Shown here in pieces: positions 17,608 through 26,898 of a DNA stretch of 42,089 nucleotides. The DNA is from Ignavibacteriota bacterium (GTDB lineage: Bacteria > Bacteroidota > Ignavibacteria > Tepidaquicellales > Tepidaquicellaceae): the NCBI GenBank assembly GCA_020437545.1, contig JAGQWH010000012.1:1-42089 (forward strand), in the 5' to 3' direction. The position numbers and the translations under genes were made by a program. Every line of letters starts with the position of its first letter. Position 1 is the first letter of the stretch. The notes under the pieces are model-generated. The model saw only the letters and a program-made list of their open reading frames with translations, searched no databases and was not told the DNA's origin.

Positions 17608-17642
17608 TTTTTTCTCCTTATTAAAAAAACATTTAGTTTATC

Positions 17643-17672
17643 ATTATGCCTGCCGCTAAAGGCAGGCATAAT
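17643..17672. repeat. Perfect 12-bp inverted repeat (tgcctgcc...ggcaggca)
   Basis: ATTATGCCTGCC and GGCAGGCATAAT form a perfect stem around GCTAAA. No T run follows on the - strand, so it is a weak candidate for a terminator. It looks more like a REP-type or mRNA-stabilising hairpin between the 1088-residue protein gene and the porin gene. Confidence 0.8.
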
Positions 17673-17682
17673 AAAGTTTTAA

Positions 17683-20600
17683 TTAAAATGTATCTAGTCT
17701 CTCTTCAGGTGTAAATATTGCAACCTTCAGAGTTTTCACGCCAATGCTGCCTGCATCTACTATTATAATATACATTCCGCTTGCAACCGGGATCTGCGAT
17801 GCATTCTGCATATTCCATTTTTCAAGCGAATTATTTGGATCCGGATTATTTCTTTGAATCGAACTTACAAGTGTACCATCAAGCGAATATATATAAATAT
17901 TACATACTTGTGGTAAATGACTTATATAAATAAATCTTGCAAATGGATCTGTTTCTAAACTGTTGGTACCGTAATAAGGATTTGGATATGCATTTACCTC
18001 ACTAAGATTATCCTTTGCTATTGTCGGATTAGCTATTGATGTTCCATTGACATTCCAGGTATACTTCACAGGATATCCGGGAACAAAATCCGGTCTGGTA
18101 ACGATGTAAGGTGAAACTGTTAAAGTATCACCGGTAGTCCATGTTAATGGAGCTCCGTTTACTGTTTTCCTTCTAGGTAACCAGGCATACATTATATCCA
18201 TTGATGAGAATCCGTTAGCACCTCCTGCAATACCGGGAGTCTTTGCCTGGTATATTGGAGCCGGTGTTTCACTGTATGAGGATGCTAAGATATAGGTATA
18301 TTCGAATCCACCCATACCTGATCCGTCAGGATTCCATGTACCGCTTGCATCTGCATCAATAAAAGCAACATTCAGTTTTCTCAGAGCGCCACCGGATGAA
18401 TCAAGGTTATCCGCTGCATAAACACTGAACGGAATACTTACCATGTCTTTATATGGAGTAAGTACTAAGTTTGTATCAGTTGTCAATACGTTTTCATTAT
18501 TTGTATTGGCATATCTGTACGCCATTGAGTTTTCTCCGAAAACCATTTTAATAGTTCTTAATGGTCCTCCGTTTAGCATTGGATCATTTGCACCTCCGGC
18601 AGGAGTAAACTGAGATCCATTAGCTTTGACTCTTGTAAATGAATTCCTGAAAGACTGACTATATGGCCAGCTGATTCCAAGACTTCTGCTCTGGAACTGA
18701 CGTTTGATAATTTTTACATTGCTTGTTGCTGCATTTGTTATAGCTGTAGTATCGGGTCCTGTAAACCACTGACTGTTAGCCGGTGAATATGTCCAGGCGC
18801 CTGTATTTGTGTTTGTTGATACATTATTTGTAATTGCAACCGGATCATTCTGATCCAGAATAATTCCTGAATCCTGAATATTTTTATGTACCATCAGGAA
18901 TCCGTCAACAATTGCTGCTGTATCCTGTGTTCCCGTAAAGTCTGTCTGATTTGTTAACAAAGTAGATGTCGTACCTCCCATGGTCCTGTCAAGATTCCAT
19001 ACAGTTGCACCGTTAGCCTGACCATAATAAGATACATACGTAGCTGATAGCAGTTCAAGCGGAGAAACAACAATAGGCATTGAACCGAGATCACTCTGAT
19101 TGGTTGGTATAGTATCTCCTACATTATTATATACAACAGTTCCCAAAGTTAAATTCTGAGGTATAACCTGTTGAATATTTGTTGATGTTATAGGTGTTTC
19201 TGCAACTTTTGGAGCTGAGAAAGGTCCACCCAGTGAATCATAATAATAAGCCGTTACAACCACTCTGTATTGAGTACCGTTATTGAGGATTGTATTGTTT
19301 TCATAATCTCTGTCCATTACAAAATATCTTGATATTCCATTATCAAAACCTTTCTGAACCACATAATAAATGAATGTACCGAATTCATTATTAAAGACAC
19401 TGTCCTTAATATCTGTAATTCCATCATTAATATCATAAGTAGCCATCAGGATCCTGTCTTCCGGTAAACTTCCGGTTGCGCCTGCTTTGATCTGATATAA
19501 ATTATAACCCTGGAATTTATAGACACCATTTGACAATTTATTTGGTATCGAGATCTTTTCGGCTGTATCACTCCATGAAAGATAGATCTGACCGTTACCC
19601 GGAGCATACACTGAAGTTGGAACTACAGGTGGTGAATTCGGAACCTGAAAATTATTGTCAAAAATTCTCTGTGCAAGAATATCTGTACTTCTTAATGAAG
19701 TTATACTTGCAAGGTTACTTGTTCCTCTGGCGATAACCTGAGCAACAACAATAATTTGTGTATCACCCGGATTCATAGTAAATGGACCCGTGCTCTGAAT
19801 AAATCTCACGTCATTCTGTTGTGACATAAGCCAACCTGAATTAGTTACAGGATCACCTGTGTAACATGCTGTTACTGTATCCCCGGAATTTGGGTCTACC
19901 CATGATTCTCCGGTTTTCCATTTTCCTTCCATAACCCTGTATGTTTCTGTAGGATCCTGAGGATCAGCAGGTGGAGGAGATCCGTTATTGTAGAAATTGA
20001 ATACGCTAAGTCCTATATCTTTGAAATTAGGTTTAACGATAAGATTATTACTTCCGGGAGGACTGTAATAAGAAACTGTATCGCCCGGAGAAGCTACTAA
20101 TGCTCCTCTGAAGAAGTCAAAGCCTACTGCAGGTGGAGCAGCTCCGTAAACACCGTCATTATTAGTTGCATTATAGGTATAACCTAAATTTAAATCTAAA
20201 TCCACGCCAACTTTATCATCTGTAGCTGTTCCAAGATCATCATCTGACCATTGAGCAAGATAAGTATTAGTCCATACATTTGTACTTCTGTTGATAATTC
20301 TGTATTCCTGGAATACAATGTTTCCTAACGGACCATTAACATTGTATGCCCAGTTAGTCTGAAGTACCTGTGCCTGTAAAGAAGCTAAACTTGCATTATT
20401 TGATCCGTGCGGATAATCTACATATGAATAAAACTGAGTCTGAGATCCGAGAAATAATGGATTCCCTAATGAATCAGTATATGCACCTTGATTAACCGGC
20501 CAGTTTAGATAATCAGAAGAAGTAGTGTTACCTTCATAGATATTATAGATTTTATAAGCCGGATCATTACTTCCTTCTGCCTGTCCACTGTTACTCCAGT

Positions 20601-20949
20601 ATCCGGGAGAATAGTCATAAGAATATTCAGCTACTGCTATTAATGTGTCATTTCCAACTACACATCCAAGCCAAAGTCCGGAAGCATATCTAGCTGTCTT
20701 ACCTGAACCTTTTGGCCATTCAAATCCGGCGTTACCGGTTGATGGGTCCCTGTTAAAAGAACCATTTGTCCTGAACCATGTATTTATCTGATTTGCATTA
20801 AGCTGAGCAGATGTTACCGCAAAAACCTGGTTAGGATTTGTGTTCCTGTTATCTACATTGTTGTTATTTCGGGGTTGATCATTTGGCTTAAACCCGTAGA
20901 ATATTACAAGTATGACAGGAACAATAAAAATTAATATTTTTTTAACCAT
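17683..20949 (-). CDS. Large exported surface protein with T9SS-like C-terminal domain
   Basis: An 1088-residue exported protein. Residues 4-19 form a hydrophobic signal or anchor (ILIFIVPVILVIFYGF), followed by an Asn-rich low-complexity stretch (about 25-41). The long middle part is rich in Asn, Thr, Tyr, Ser and Gly, with fibronectin-type-like strands (SVYAPGNGQIYLSWSDTAEK, about 442-461). The last ~108 residues begin EVNAYPNPYYG, like the beta-sandwich sorting domain of T9SS cargo, but continue beyond it with FTPEERLDTF instead of ending in a KKMMLIK-type strand. No catalytic motif is seen. Its position between the PorV-family and TonB genes suggests a surface assembly; the function is unknown. 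Confidence 0.75.
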   Translation of the reverse strand: MVKKILIFIVPVILVIFYGFKPNDQPRNNNNVDNRNTNPNQVFAVTSAQLNANQINTWFRTNGSFNRDPSTGNAGFEWPKGSGKTARYASGLWLGCVVGNDTLIAVAEYSYDYSPGYWSNSGQAEGSNDPAYKIYNIYEGNTTSSDYLNWPVNQGAYTDSLGNPLFLGSQTQFYSYVDYPHGSNNASLASLQAQVLQTNWAYNVNGPLGNIVFQEYRIINRSTNVWTNTYLAQWSDDDLGTATDDKVGVDLDLNLGYTYNATNNDGVYGAAPPAVGFDFFRGALVASPGDTVSYYSPPGSNNLIVKPNFKDIGLSVFNFYNNGSPPPADPQDPTETYRVMEGKWKTGESWVDPNSGDTVTACYTGDPVTNSGWLMSQQNDVRFIQSTGPFTMNPGDTQIIVVAQVIARGTSNLASITSLRSTDILAQRIFDNNFQVPNSPPVVPTSVYAPGNGQIYLSWSDTAEKISIPNKLSNGVYKFQGYNLYQIKAGATGSLPEDRILMATYDINDGITDIKDSVFNNEFGTFIYYVVQKGFDNGISRYFVMDRDYENNTILNNGTQYRVVVTAYYYDSLGGPFSAPKVAETPITSTNIQQVIPQNLTLGTVVYNNVGDTIPTNQSDLGSMPIVVSPLELLSATYVSYYGQANGATVWNLDRTMGGTTSTLLTNQTDFTGTQDTAAIVDGFLMVHKNIQDSGIILDQNDPVAITNNVSTNTNTGAWTYSPANSQWFTGPDTTAITNAATSNVKIIKRQFQSRSLGISWPYSQSFRNSFTRVKANGSQFTPAGGANDPMLNGGPLRTIKMVFGENSMAYRYANTNNENVLTTDTNLVLTPYKDMVSIPFSVYAADNLDSSGGALRKLNVAFIDADASGTWNPDGSGMGGFEYTYILASSYSETPAPIYQAKTPGIAGGANGFSSMDIMYAWLPRRKTVNGAPLTWTTGDTLTVSPYIVTRPDFVPGYPVKYTWNVNGTSIANPTIAKDNLSEVNAYPNPYYGTNSLETDPFARFIYISHLPQVCNIYIYSLDGTLVSSIQRNNPDPNNSLEKWNMQNASQIPVASGMYIIIVDAGSIGVKTLKVAIFTPEERLDTF

Positions 20950-20978
20950 TGTTTATCCCTCTTAAATTTTTTTAAAAT

Positions 20979-21009
20979 ACCGGGTAAATATAATAACTAA
21001 TTACCCGGT
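20979..21009 (-). terminator. Probable terminator after the TonB receptor gene
   Basis: ACCGGGTAA pairs with TTACCCGGT around a 13-nt AT-rich loop, 13 bp past the stop codon on the - strand, followed by TATTTT and an A/T run. The T tract is imperfect, so some read-through into the 1088-residue protein gene is likely. Confidence 0.55.
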
Positions 21010-21021
21010 TATTATATTAAA

Positions 21022-23853
21022 TTAGAAACTTAACTGTGCTCCGAACCTTATTTGTTGAGGAGGTCCAAAGTTATTCACATTGTTTGATCTTAAATTATAT
21101 AAATATTCATACTCTGCAGATGTTGTTCCATTTGCAGGATTTTGATATGATGAAGCTACGTTTTGTCCTTGCTGAGTATTAAGATAACCGGTAGAACTAG
21201 GTGAACCGCTGCTTTCCCATACGGAATTTACTAATTCTGAATTCAGCAAATTGATTATATATACATAAACATTTAAATTCATTTGACTGAAAGAAAATGT
21301 TTTATCAACTCTCATATCAATCTGATTATTCCATGGAGTGTATACACCATTAATTGATGACTCTAAAGGTGCACCTGCTCCTGTTGAAGAAAATGGATCA
21401 GAAGATGGGTTTTTCAGAGTATAAGGTCTTCCGCTGTTATAAGAATACTGGAAGTTTATACCTGCCTGAGACAATACATCACCCCAGAAACCTTTTGGTA
21501 CATCTGTTTTTCCAAATCTGTAATCAACGTTGATAAGACCGGTATGTCTTTGGTCATAATTTAAAGGAGATGTAAGTTTTGGTTGTCTTGTTCCTAACCA
21601 TGCTGCTGTTGCTGCTGCATCAGGATTGGATCCGGTACCTGAAGCATATGCAAGTCCGTAAGACATATTGAATGCGAGTCTGTTGGTTCTTCTTAGATCA
21701 ATAGAAACGTCAAATCCTCTGAGTGTTCCATAATCAAGATTTTCATAAACCTGAAGCTGATTAGGTAGCTGAGGATATTTTTGAATTCCTATAAGATCAT
21801 ATGTATCTTTGTAATAAGCAGTTAAACCTACTGATAAAGCATTTCCAACCTGCTGTTTTACACCAATTTCATAAGCTGTAGTTCTTTCAGGCTGAAGATT
21901 TGGATTACCGAAAGATCCGGCAAATCCTGATGTATTTACCCAGTAAGAAAGATTGTCTCTTCCGATATATAAATTCTCAAGAACGGGCATTTGAATAAAT
22001 TGTCCAAACTGAGCATGGAAGATTGTATTATTTGTAACCGGGAATGAGAAACCGATCCTCGGACTTACTGCTGATGTAGCAGGTACGTCATCCGTAAAAT
22101 CAGCATCATCAAGAGCATTTGGATCACCGTATTTTGTGATATTTGTAATATCTCTTATTCCCCATGTATTAGCATTTAGATAGTCCCATCTTAAACCTAC
22201 ATTCAATGTGAAATCTTTGAATTCAAGTTTATCCTGTAAATATATAGCAGCAACTATAGGATGTTTTGCACCGTTTACACCATCATCAACTTCTTGTGTA
22301 TAATTAAAATTGTAACCGTAGTAATTAGCAAGTAAGATATTATTGTAAATTGCCTGTAACGAATCCTGATTCTGAACATTCTGATAATTGATTGCTCTTA
22401 AAGGATTGTTCTGGTAATATCTGATAGTGTTATATCTGTAACTTCCTCCGAATTTGATCTCGTTTTCTTTATACTGTGTTGTTAAGTTTAAAGAACCTTC
22501 CCAATATGAAGTATTTGAATGCTCGAAGAAATTTTGAACTCTTCCATAAAGTGCAAACTGATTATATGCATCAAAACTAATGTTTGTTCCATTATTTCTT
22601 GAACCGTATTCTACGAATCTATCCTGGAAAAATGGATTTTGCTGTGTGTTTTCTACATCAAAAAAATTAAACTGTAATTCATAAAATGTTTTTGGACTTA
22701 ATACCTGATTGATCTTTGCATAATATTGTCTGTTATTGGTAATAAGATCCGGATTGTTCTGATAATTATATAACATGTAAGATCCGATATACTGTCTTGC
22801 GTCTACATCGGAATTGTTTACACCCATCTTTAATTGAATCGGTGTATTTTTGTTAAGCTCAGAAAAATCAAAATTCATTTTTACGTTATATGCCCATGAA
22901 CCTGAACTGGCACCGGGTAAAACATTATTATATAAACCCAGTTGATCTGCATTCCATGCAGGATTCTGTACTAAATTCCAGTTTCTTTCATATCCACCGT
23001 AAAAATTAATAAATCTTGATAGCTTTTTTGTAGGAATTAATGGTCCACCAAAAGACAGGTTATAAACATTATATCCCTGTGAATAATCCTGAGCTAAGAA
23101 TCCGTCAGTGATACCTTCAATAGAACCGCTGTATCTGTCTGTACCGGATTTAGTTGTAACATTAATGATACCACTAAGTACGTTTCCGTATTCTGCACTG
23201 AAACCACCTGTTAATACAGCTAATTCTTCAAGTGTATTTGTGCTAACTAATGCAGTTGAAGTTCCGTCAAGAGGATTGGTTGTTAAAACACCATCCACAA
23301 TAACGGCTGTTTCACTTACTCTACCACCTCTGATATTTATGCTTGTACCTTTTTCGTCCTGTACAACACCTGCAGTAGTGGAAGCAAGATTCTGAATACC
23401 TCTTATTCCTGAATTATCAATAAATTCTTTATTGATGATCTGACCGCTCTGGTCAGGTGAAATTGCACTTCTTTTTCCTACAATTTCAATTTCGTCAGTT
23501 GATATTTCACTTCCGGCGACTCTTAAAGCAAAATCAGCTCTTGAAGTTAAATCAGCTGAAACTTTTAAATCTGTAACAGTCTGAGGGTCGTATCCAATGT
23601 AGGATGCCTGAACGTTATATGTTCCAACATCTACATTTAAGATTGTGTACTCACCGGATTCATCTGTTATAGCACCAAGAGTAGTATTAGCTACTTTGAT
23701 AACGGCTCCTATTAAAGGAGATTTATCTTTGGCGTCAATAACCTTACCGGTGATCTTCCCGGTTGTTCCCTGCTTATCCAAAGCGAATGAATTGCTGAAA
23801 ATAAAACTAAGAACAATCAATAGGGAAAGCATAAATTTTAATGTCGTGGTCAT
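21022..23853 (-). CDS. TonB-dependent receptor with N-terminal carboxypeptidase-regulatory-like domain
   Basis: An outer-membrane beta-barrel, 943 residues from the chosen ATG. The frame stays open 87 bp further upstream, but this ATG has a strong AAGGGGGA Shine-Dalgarno and gives a proper signal peptide (MTTTLKFMLSLLIVLSFIFS). Next come a CarboxypepD_reg-like domain (GKVIDAKDKSPLIGAVIKV), a plug domain (INIRGGRVSETAVIVDGV and LSGIINVTTKSGTDRYSG) and the barrel, ending in QIRFGAQLSF with a terminal Phe. Such receptors move large or scarce substrates using TonB energy, or act as SusC-like importers. No SusD partner is present, and the substrate is unknown. No TonB/ExbB genes are in the window. 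Confidence 0.92.
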   Translation of the reverse strand: MTTTLKFMLSLLIVLSFIFSNSFALDKQGTTGKITGKVIDAKDKSPLIGAVIKVANTTLGAITDESGEYTILNVDVGTYNVQASYIGYDPQTVTDLKVSADLTSRADFALRVAGSEISTDEIEIVGKRSAISPDQSGQIINKEFIDNSGIRGIQNLASTTAGVVQDEKGTSINIRGGRVSETAVIVDGVLTTNPLDGTSTALVSTNTLEELAVLTGGFSAEYGNVLSGIINVTTKSGTDRYSGSIEGITDGFLAQDYSQGYNVYNLSFGGPLIPTKKLSRFINFYGGYERNWNLVQNPAWNADQLGLYNNVLPGASSGSWAYNVKMNFDFSELNKNTPIQLKMGVNNSDVDARQYIGSYMLYNYQNNPDLITNNRQYYAKINQVLSPKTFYELQFNFFDVENTQQNPFFQDRFVEYGSRNNGTNISFDAYNQFALYGRVQNFFEHSNTSYWEGSLNLTTQYKENEIKFGGSYRYNTIRYYQNNPLRAINYQNVQNQDSLQAIYNNILLANYYGYNFNYTQEVDDGVNGAKHPIVAAIYLQDKLEFKDFTLNVGLRWDYLNANTWGIRDITNITKYGDPNALDDADFTDDVPATSAVSPRIGFSFPVTNNTIFHAQFGQFIQMPVLENLYIGRDNLSYWVNTSGFAGSFGNPNLQPERTTAYEIGVKQQVGNALSVGLTAYYKDTYDLIGIQKYPQLPNQLQVYENLDYGTLRGFDVSIDLRRTNRLAFNMSYGLAYASGTGSNPDAAATAAWLGTRQPKLTSPLNYDQRHTGLINVDYRFGKTDVPKGFWGDVLSQAGINFQYSYNSGRPYTLKNPSSDPFSSTGAGAPLESSINGVYTPWNNQIDMRVDKTFSFSQMNLNVYVYIINLLNSELVNSVWESSGSPSSTGYLNTQQGQNVASSYQNPANGTTSAEYEYLYNLRSNNVNNFGPPQQIRFGAQLSF

Positions 23854-23922
23854 TTTTTTCCCCCTTTTAGAAAAAATTAAGTTAGTAATTTTTTTTGTCA
23901 TAGTCTTTCTTATTTTAAAAAA

Positions 23923-23961
23923 ACCCTCACAAAAATACAATTTCTTGCTTTTTATGAGGGT
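23923..23961 (-). terminator. Intrinsic terminator after the T9SS cargo gene
   Basis: ACCCTCACAAAAA and TTTTTATGAGGGT form a 13-position stem with one mismatch and a 13-nt loop. On the - strand the stem is followed by seven T. It lies 30 bp past the stop of the exported Asp-box protein and separates it from the TonB receptor. Confidence 0.7.
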
Positions 23962-23990
23962 CGGAATTATTTTAATGTAATAAACAATTT

Positions 23991-25772
23991 TTATTTAATC
24001 AACATCATTTTTTTTGTGTCTGTGAAATTACCTGTACTTAAGGTATAATAATAAATACCACTTGTTAAGTTGCTTGCGTTGAATGAAACTTCTTTTGTAC
24101 CTGGTGATACAAATTCATTGTTGATAAGTGTAGCAACTTTTTGTCCTTTAATGTTATAAACTTCTAAAGAAACATTTGATCCTTTTTGAATATCAAATCT
24201 GATAGAAGTAGATGGATTAAAAGGATTTGGATAATTTTGCTTCAATGAATAGTCAGATGGAACTGTGCTTGAGATCTCATTGATACTGGTTAGCGGAACC
24301 AAAACCTTCACTGAAGTAAAGTCTGCCGGTCCTGGAGGCTCGTTTGGTGCGAAAGCTCCTGCATAATTTTTAGTTTCTACAACTAATTGAACTTCACAAC
24401 CGTCACCTACTACTGCATTTGTTCTTGAGATACTTACATATCTGTAATCCATTAAAGGTGAAGCTGGTGTAATTCTTTCAGGAGTTGTCCAGGTTGCTCC
24501 ATTGTCATATGAAGTTGAGAAATAAATAGCATAATAAGTATTTGAATCAGCTGCCATTTCTGCTGTAGCAACATTCATAGCAATAAATAAAACATTGTTG
24601 TTTGAATTTCCGTTTACTTTTCCGATTGCAGGTCTGCAGATTGGAGTCATAACACCATTTTCAACACCATTATTCGGATAGAATGTTACGTTACTTTGAT
24701 TAGCTACCATTACAGGAATTCCACTGTTAACAGTTGGGTTCCAGCAATAAATTGAACTTGGTAAAGTTGGGAAAAATCCTGTTTCTGTAATATAGTCAAC
24801 TTCAAATGTTACACATGGTGTGTTTCCAAGATATACCATACTTAAACCTCTGAATGCTCCAAGTGTATCAACAGCAGGATTTGCATCATAGATCTTTATT
24901 GGTGTAGACCATGTAAGACCACCGTCCATTGACTCTCTGAATTCAACATCACCAAGATTAACTGCACCTTGTGAAATAAATGCATTTCCGATTCTTCCGT
25001 CTTCGCCTCTTGCAAGACAATATTGCTCTGCATTATCTGAAAGATAAGGATTCCATGGGCTGAATGTTCCCGGAGGAGCTAAATCTGATTGAGTGATTGT
25101 AGCAACTTCACCGTCTGTAGCATTTTGTGAAGAAGTTAATACCCATTTAATTGTACTTGAAATACTTTGTGTTGCAACGACTCTTCCCCAGATAAGAGAA
25201 TTTGCTCCTGATGTACCCGGATCAAATCTGCTCCATGAACCAAATCCAGGTCCAAGATCAGTGAAAACCTGACTTCTTGTTCCAACACCACCTGCACTTG
25301 TGTGCATAGTTACTATTGCAGATCCGTCTGATAAACCATCAATTGATGGGAAACCTGAAGCTGCAACATCAATGCTACCAAAATTTGTCCAGGTAACACC
25401 TCTGTCAGTACTTAATACATAATTAACAACTCTTGTACCGCCGAATACCGGTAAAACCATAACAGCTGAATGAACATAATCAGCATTATTAGGATCCTGC
25501 CATACTTCGTTGGTTGTACTGTTTGATTGTAAATCATAATATGAACTTAAACCAAAAGTGGAATATGTAACTGTTAATCCACCGGCTGTTGTCATTGGTT
25601 GTAAATTGTTGTCTGTAGTATTTTTTACAGATTTATTCAAATTTCTGGTACCGATTTCCGATCCATCTAATACTGTATTTTTTACAACTTTTCTGTCCTG
25701 TGAAAAAGATGTTCCTGCAGAAAAGATTGTTAAAATAAGTAAAAGTGAAAATGTTGTAAATTTTGTTAACAT
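23991..25772 (-). CDS. T9SS-exported protein with Asp-box (sialidase-like) repeats
   Basis: A 593-residue secreted protein. It has a signal peptide (MLTKFTTFSLLLILTIFSAG) and a beta-rich body with BNR/Asp-box motifs typical of beta-propellers: STDRGVTWTNFGS, SMDGGLTWSTPIK and SYDNGATWTTPER. The type A T9SS sorting domain is at the C-terminus, starting LKQNYPNPFNPSTSIRFDI at about residue 508 and ending GIYYYTLSTGNFTDTKKMML. It should be exported across the outer membrane by T9SS and anchored or released there. Sialidase activity cannot be claimed because no catalytic Arg triad is recognisable. GGAG lies 8 bp before the ATG, and a near-consensus promoter lies upstream. Confidence 0.85.
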   Translation of the reverse strand: MLTKFTTFSLLLILTIFSAGTSFSQDRKVVKNTVLDGSEIGTRNLNKSVKNTTDNNLQPMTTAGGLTVTYSTFGLSSYYDLQSNSTTNEVWQDPNNADYVHSAVMVLPVFGGTRVVNYVLSTDRGVTWTNFGSIDVAASGFPSIDGLSDGSAIVTMHTSAGGVGTRSQVFTDLGPGFGSWSRFDPGTSGANSLIWGRVVATQSISSTIKWVLTSSQNATDGEVATITQSDLAPPGTFSPWNPYLSDNAEQYCLARGEDGRIGNAFISQGAVNLGDVEFRESMDGGLTWSTPIKIYDANPAVDTLGAFRGLSMVYLGNTPCVTFEVDYITETGFFPTLPSSIYCWNPTVNSGIPVMVANQSNVTFYPNNGVENGVMTPICRPAIGKVNGNSNNNVLFIAMNVATAEMAADSNTYYAIYFSTSYDNGATWTTPERITPASPLMDYRYVSISRTNAVVGDGCEVQLVVETKNYAGAFAPNEPPGPADFTSVKVLVPLTSINEISSTVPSDYSLKQNYPNPFNPSTSIRFDIQKGSNVSLEVYNIKGQKVATLINNEFVSPGTKEVSFNASNLTSGIYYYTLSTGNFTDTKKMMLIK

Positions 25773-25842
25773 GTTTTTTCTCCTTAGTTTATTTTATTGA
25801 ATTAATGATTTTTTTTATTAGAGGGTCGTAAAAATTTTAATA

Positions 25843-25871
25843 AATATACTACTAATGCTGTAACTTGTCAA
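25843..25871 (-). promoter_or_regulatory. Strong predicted promoter of the T9SS cargo gene
   Basis: A consensus TTGACA -35 box and a TATATT -10 box are separated by exactly 17 bp on the - strand. The predicted transcript start lies about 65 bp upstream of the ATG, leaving a short AT-rich leader that contains CGACCCTC. This is the best promoter match I found in the window. Confidence 0.65.
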
Positions 25872-25920
25872 TATATTATTTCGTATTAAGAAACCTTAAA
25901 GTTACCGTAAATTTCATTAC

Positions 25921-26844
25921 TTACTTTTGCATTGATAATTTTAAATTTTTTATCTGAAAAAAAATATTTTCGGAAATTTTTCTTCTGCTCTGTATTGTTT
26001 TACCTGCAATATGGTTAGTAAGGATCACATTGTCAAGTCCTGTCAGTTCTTTATTTATAAATGGTTCATTGTTAAAAACATCAAGCGCCGCAAAATTTAT
26101 TTTCTTTTTTCTCAGCAAATCAATCAAATGCCGTTCATCCACAACATCCCCTCTTGAAGTATTTACGAATAATGTATCTTCTTTTAATAAATTTAATTTT
26201 TCTTTTGAAATAAATTTATAATTTTTTTTAGATAACGGAATGTGAACCGTTACAATATCACAGTTTCTTAAAAGAAAATTTAAACTTTTAAATTCAGTTT
26301 TTTTATATTTCGCTCTGACATTTTTATCAGTGTCATTAGCATATACCTTCATTCCAAATGCTTCGCTTAACTTCCCTACATAGCTTCCGACTTTACCAAA
26401 CCCGATAATTCCGATCTTCTTATCCTTTAATTCGTTTCTTTCAAAATCATAAAATTTAAATTTTCCTTTTCTTACTAAATTATCCGACAACAATATTTTC
26501 TTTTCCGATGCAATTAACAAACCCAAAGTATGCTCTGCTGCAGATATATTATTTGAATCGTCTGCGTTAAGAATAATTATTTTTTTCTTTCCGGCAAATT
26601 CAGTATCAATATGATCCGTGCCTTTTGAGCAAGTTGCGATGACTTTGAAATTTGTATCTTCGATAAATTTCCTGTCTATTTTTCTGATGCTCCTGATTAC
26701 AAGGATATCGTAAGAACTGTATTTACTTATTATTTCAGAATTGGAAATGCCGAATCTTAATTCGGCATTAAATTTATTTTTCGGAAGTTGCTTAAGACCG
26801 GCAGTATCTATTTCATCAGCTATTAAAATTTTAAGTTTGGTCAT
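25921..26844 (-). CDS. D-isomer-specific 2-hydroxyacid dehydrogenase (SerA-like)
   Basis: A 307-residue NAD-dependent dehydrogenase of the D-2-hydroxyacid family. The Rossmann motif GIIGFGKVG (145-153) follows the substrate-domain segment. The catalytic triad is intact: Arg231 in NTSRGDVVDE, Glu260 in VFNNEPF and His278 in LTNHIAGKT. The order and the TCSKGTDHID segment resemble the core of 3-phosphoglycerate dehydrogenase, but there is no ACT or ASB regulatory domain. It could therefore be a short SerA-type enzyme or a glyoxylate/hydroxypyruvate or erythronate-type reductase. The product is Lys-rich. It lies 54 bp downstream of ysxC on the same strand. Confidence 0.85.
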   Translation of the reverse strand: MTKLKILIADEIDTAGLKQLPKNKFNAELRFGISNSEIISKYSSYDILVIRSIRKIDRKFIEDTNFKVIATCSKGTDHIDTEFAGKKKIIILNADDSNNISAAEHTLGLLIASEKKILLSDNLVRKGKFKFYDFERNELKDKKIGIIGFGKVGSYVGKLSEAFGMKVYANDTDKNVRAKYKKTEFKSLNFLLRNCDIVTVHIPLSKKNYKFISKEKLNLLKEDTLFVNTSRGDVVDERHLIDLLRKKKINFAALDVFNNEPFINKELTGLDNVILTNHIAGKTIQSRRKISENIFFQIKNLKLSMQK

Positions 26845-26898
26845 TGTTCAATTAATTAATAACTTTTTAAAAACAGATCCCGGAACAATTGAGAATTC

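Noticed and set aside
23854-23940. Upstream start for the TonB receptor adding 29 residues
   Set aside because: The added segment would put a Lys-rich stretch before the signal peptide, while the internal ATG has a strong Shine-Dalgarno and gives a normal signal peptide.
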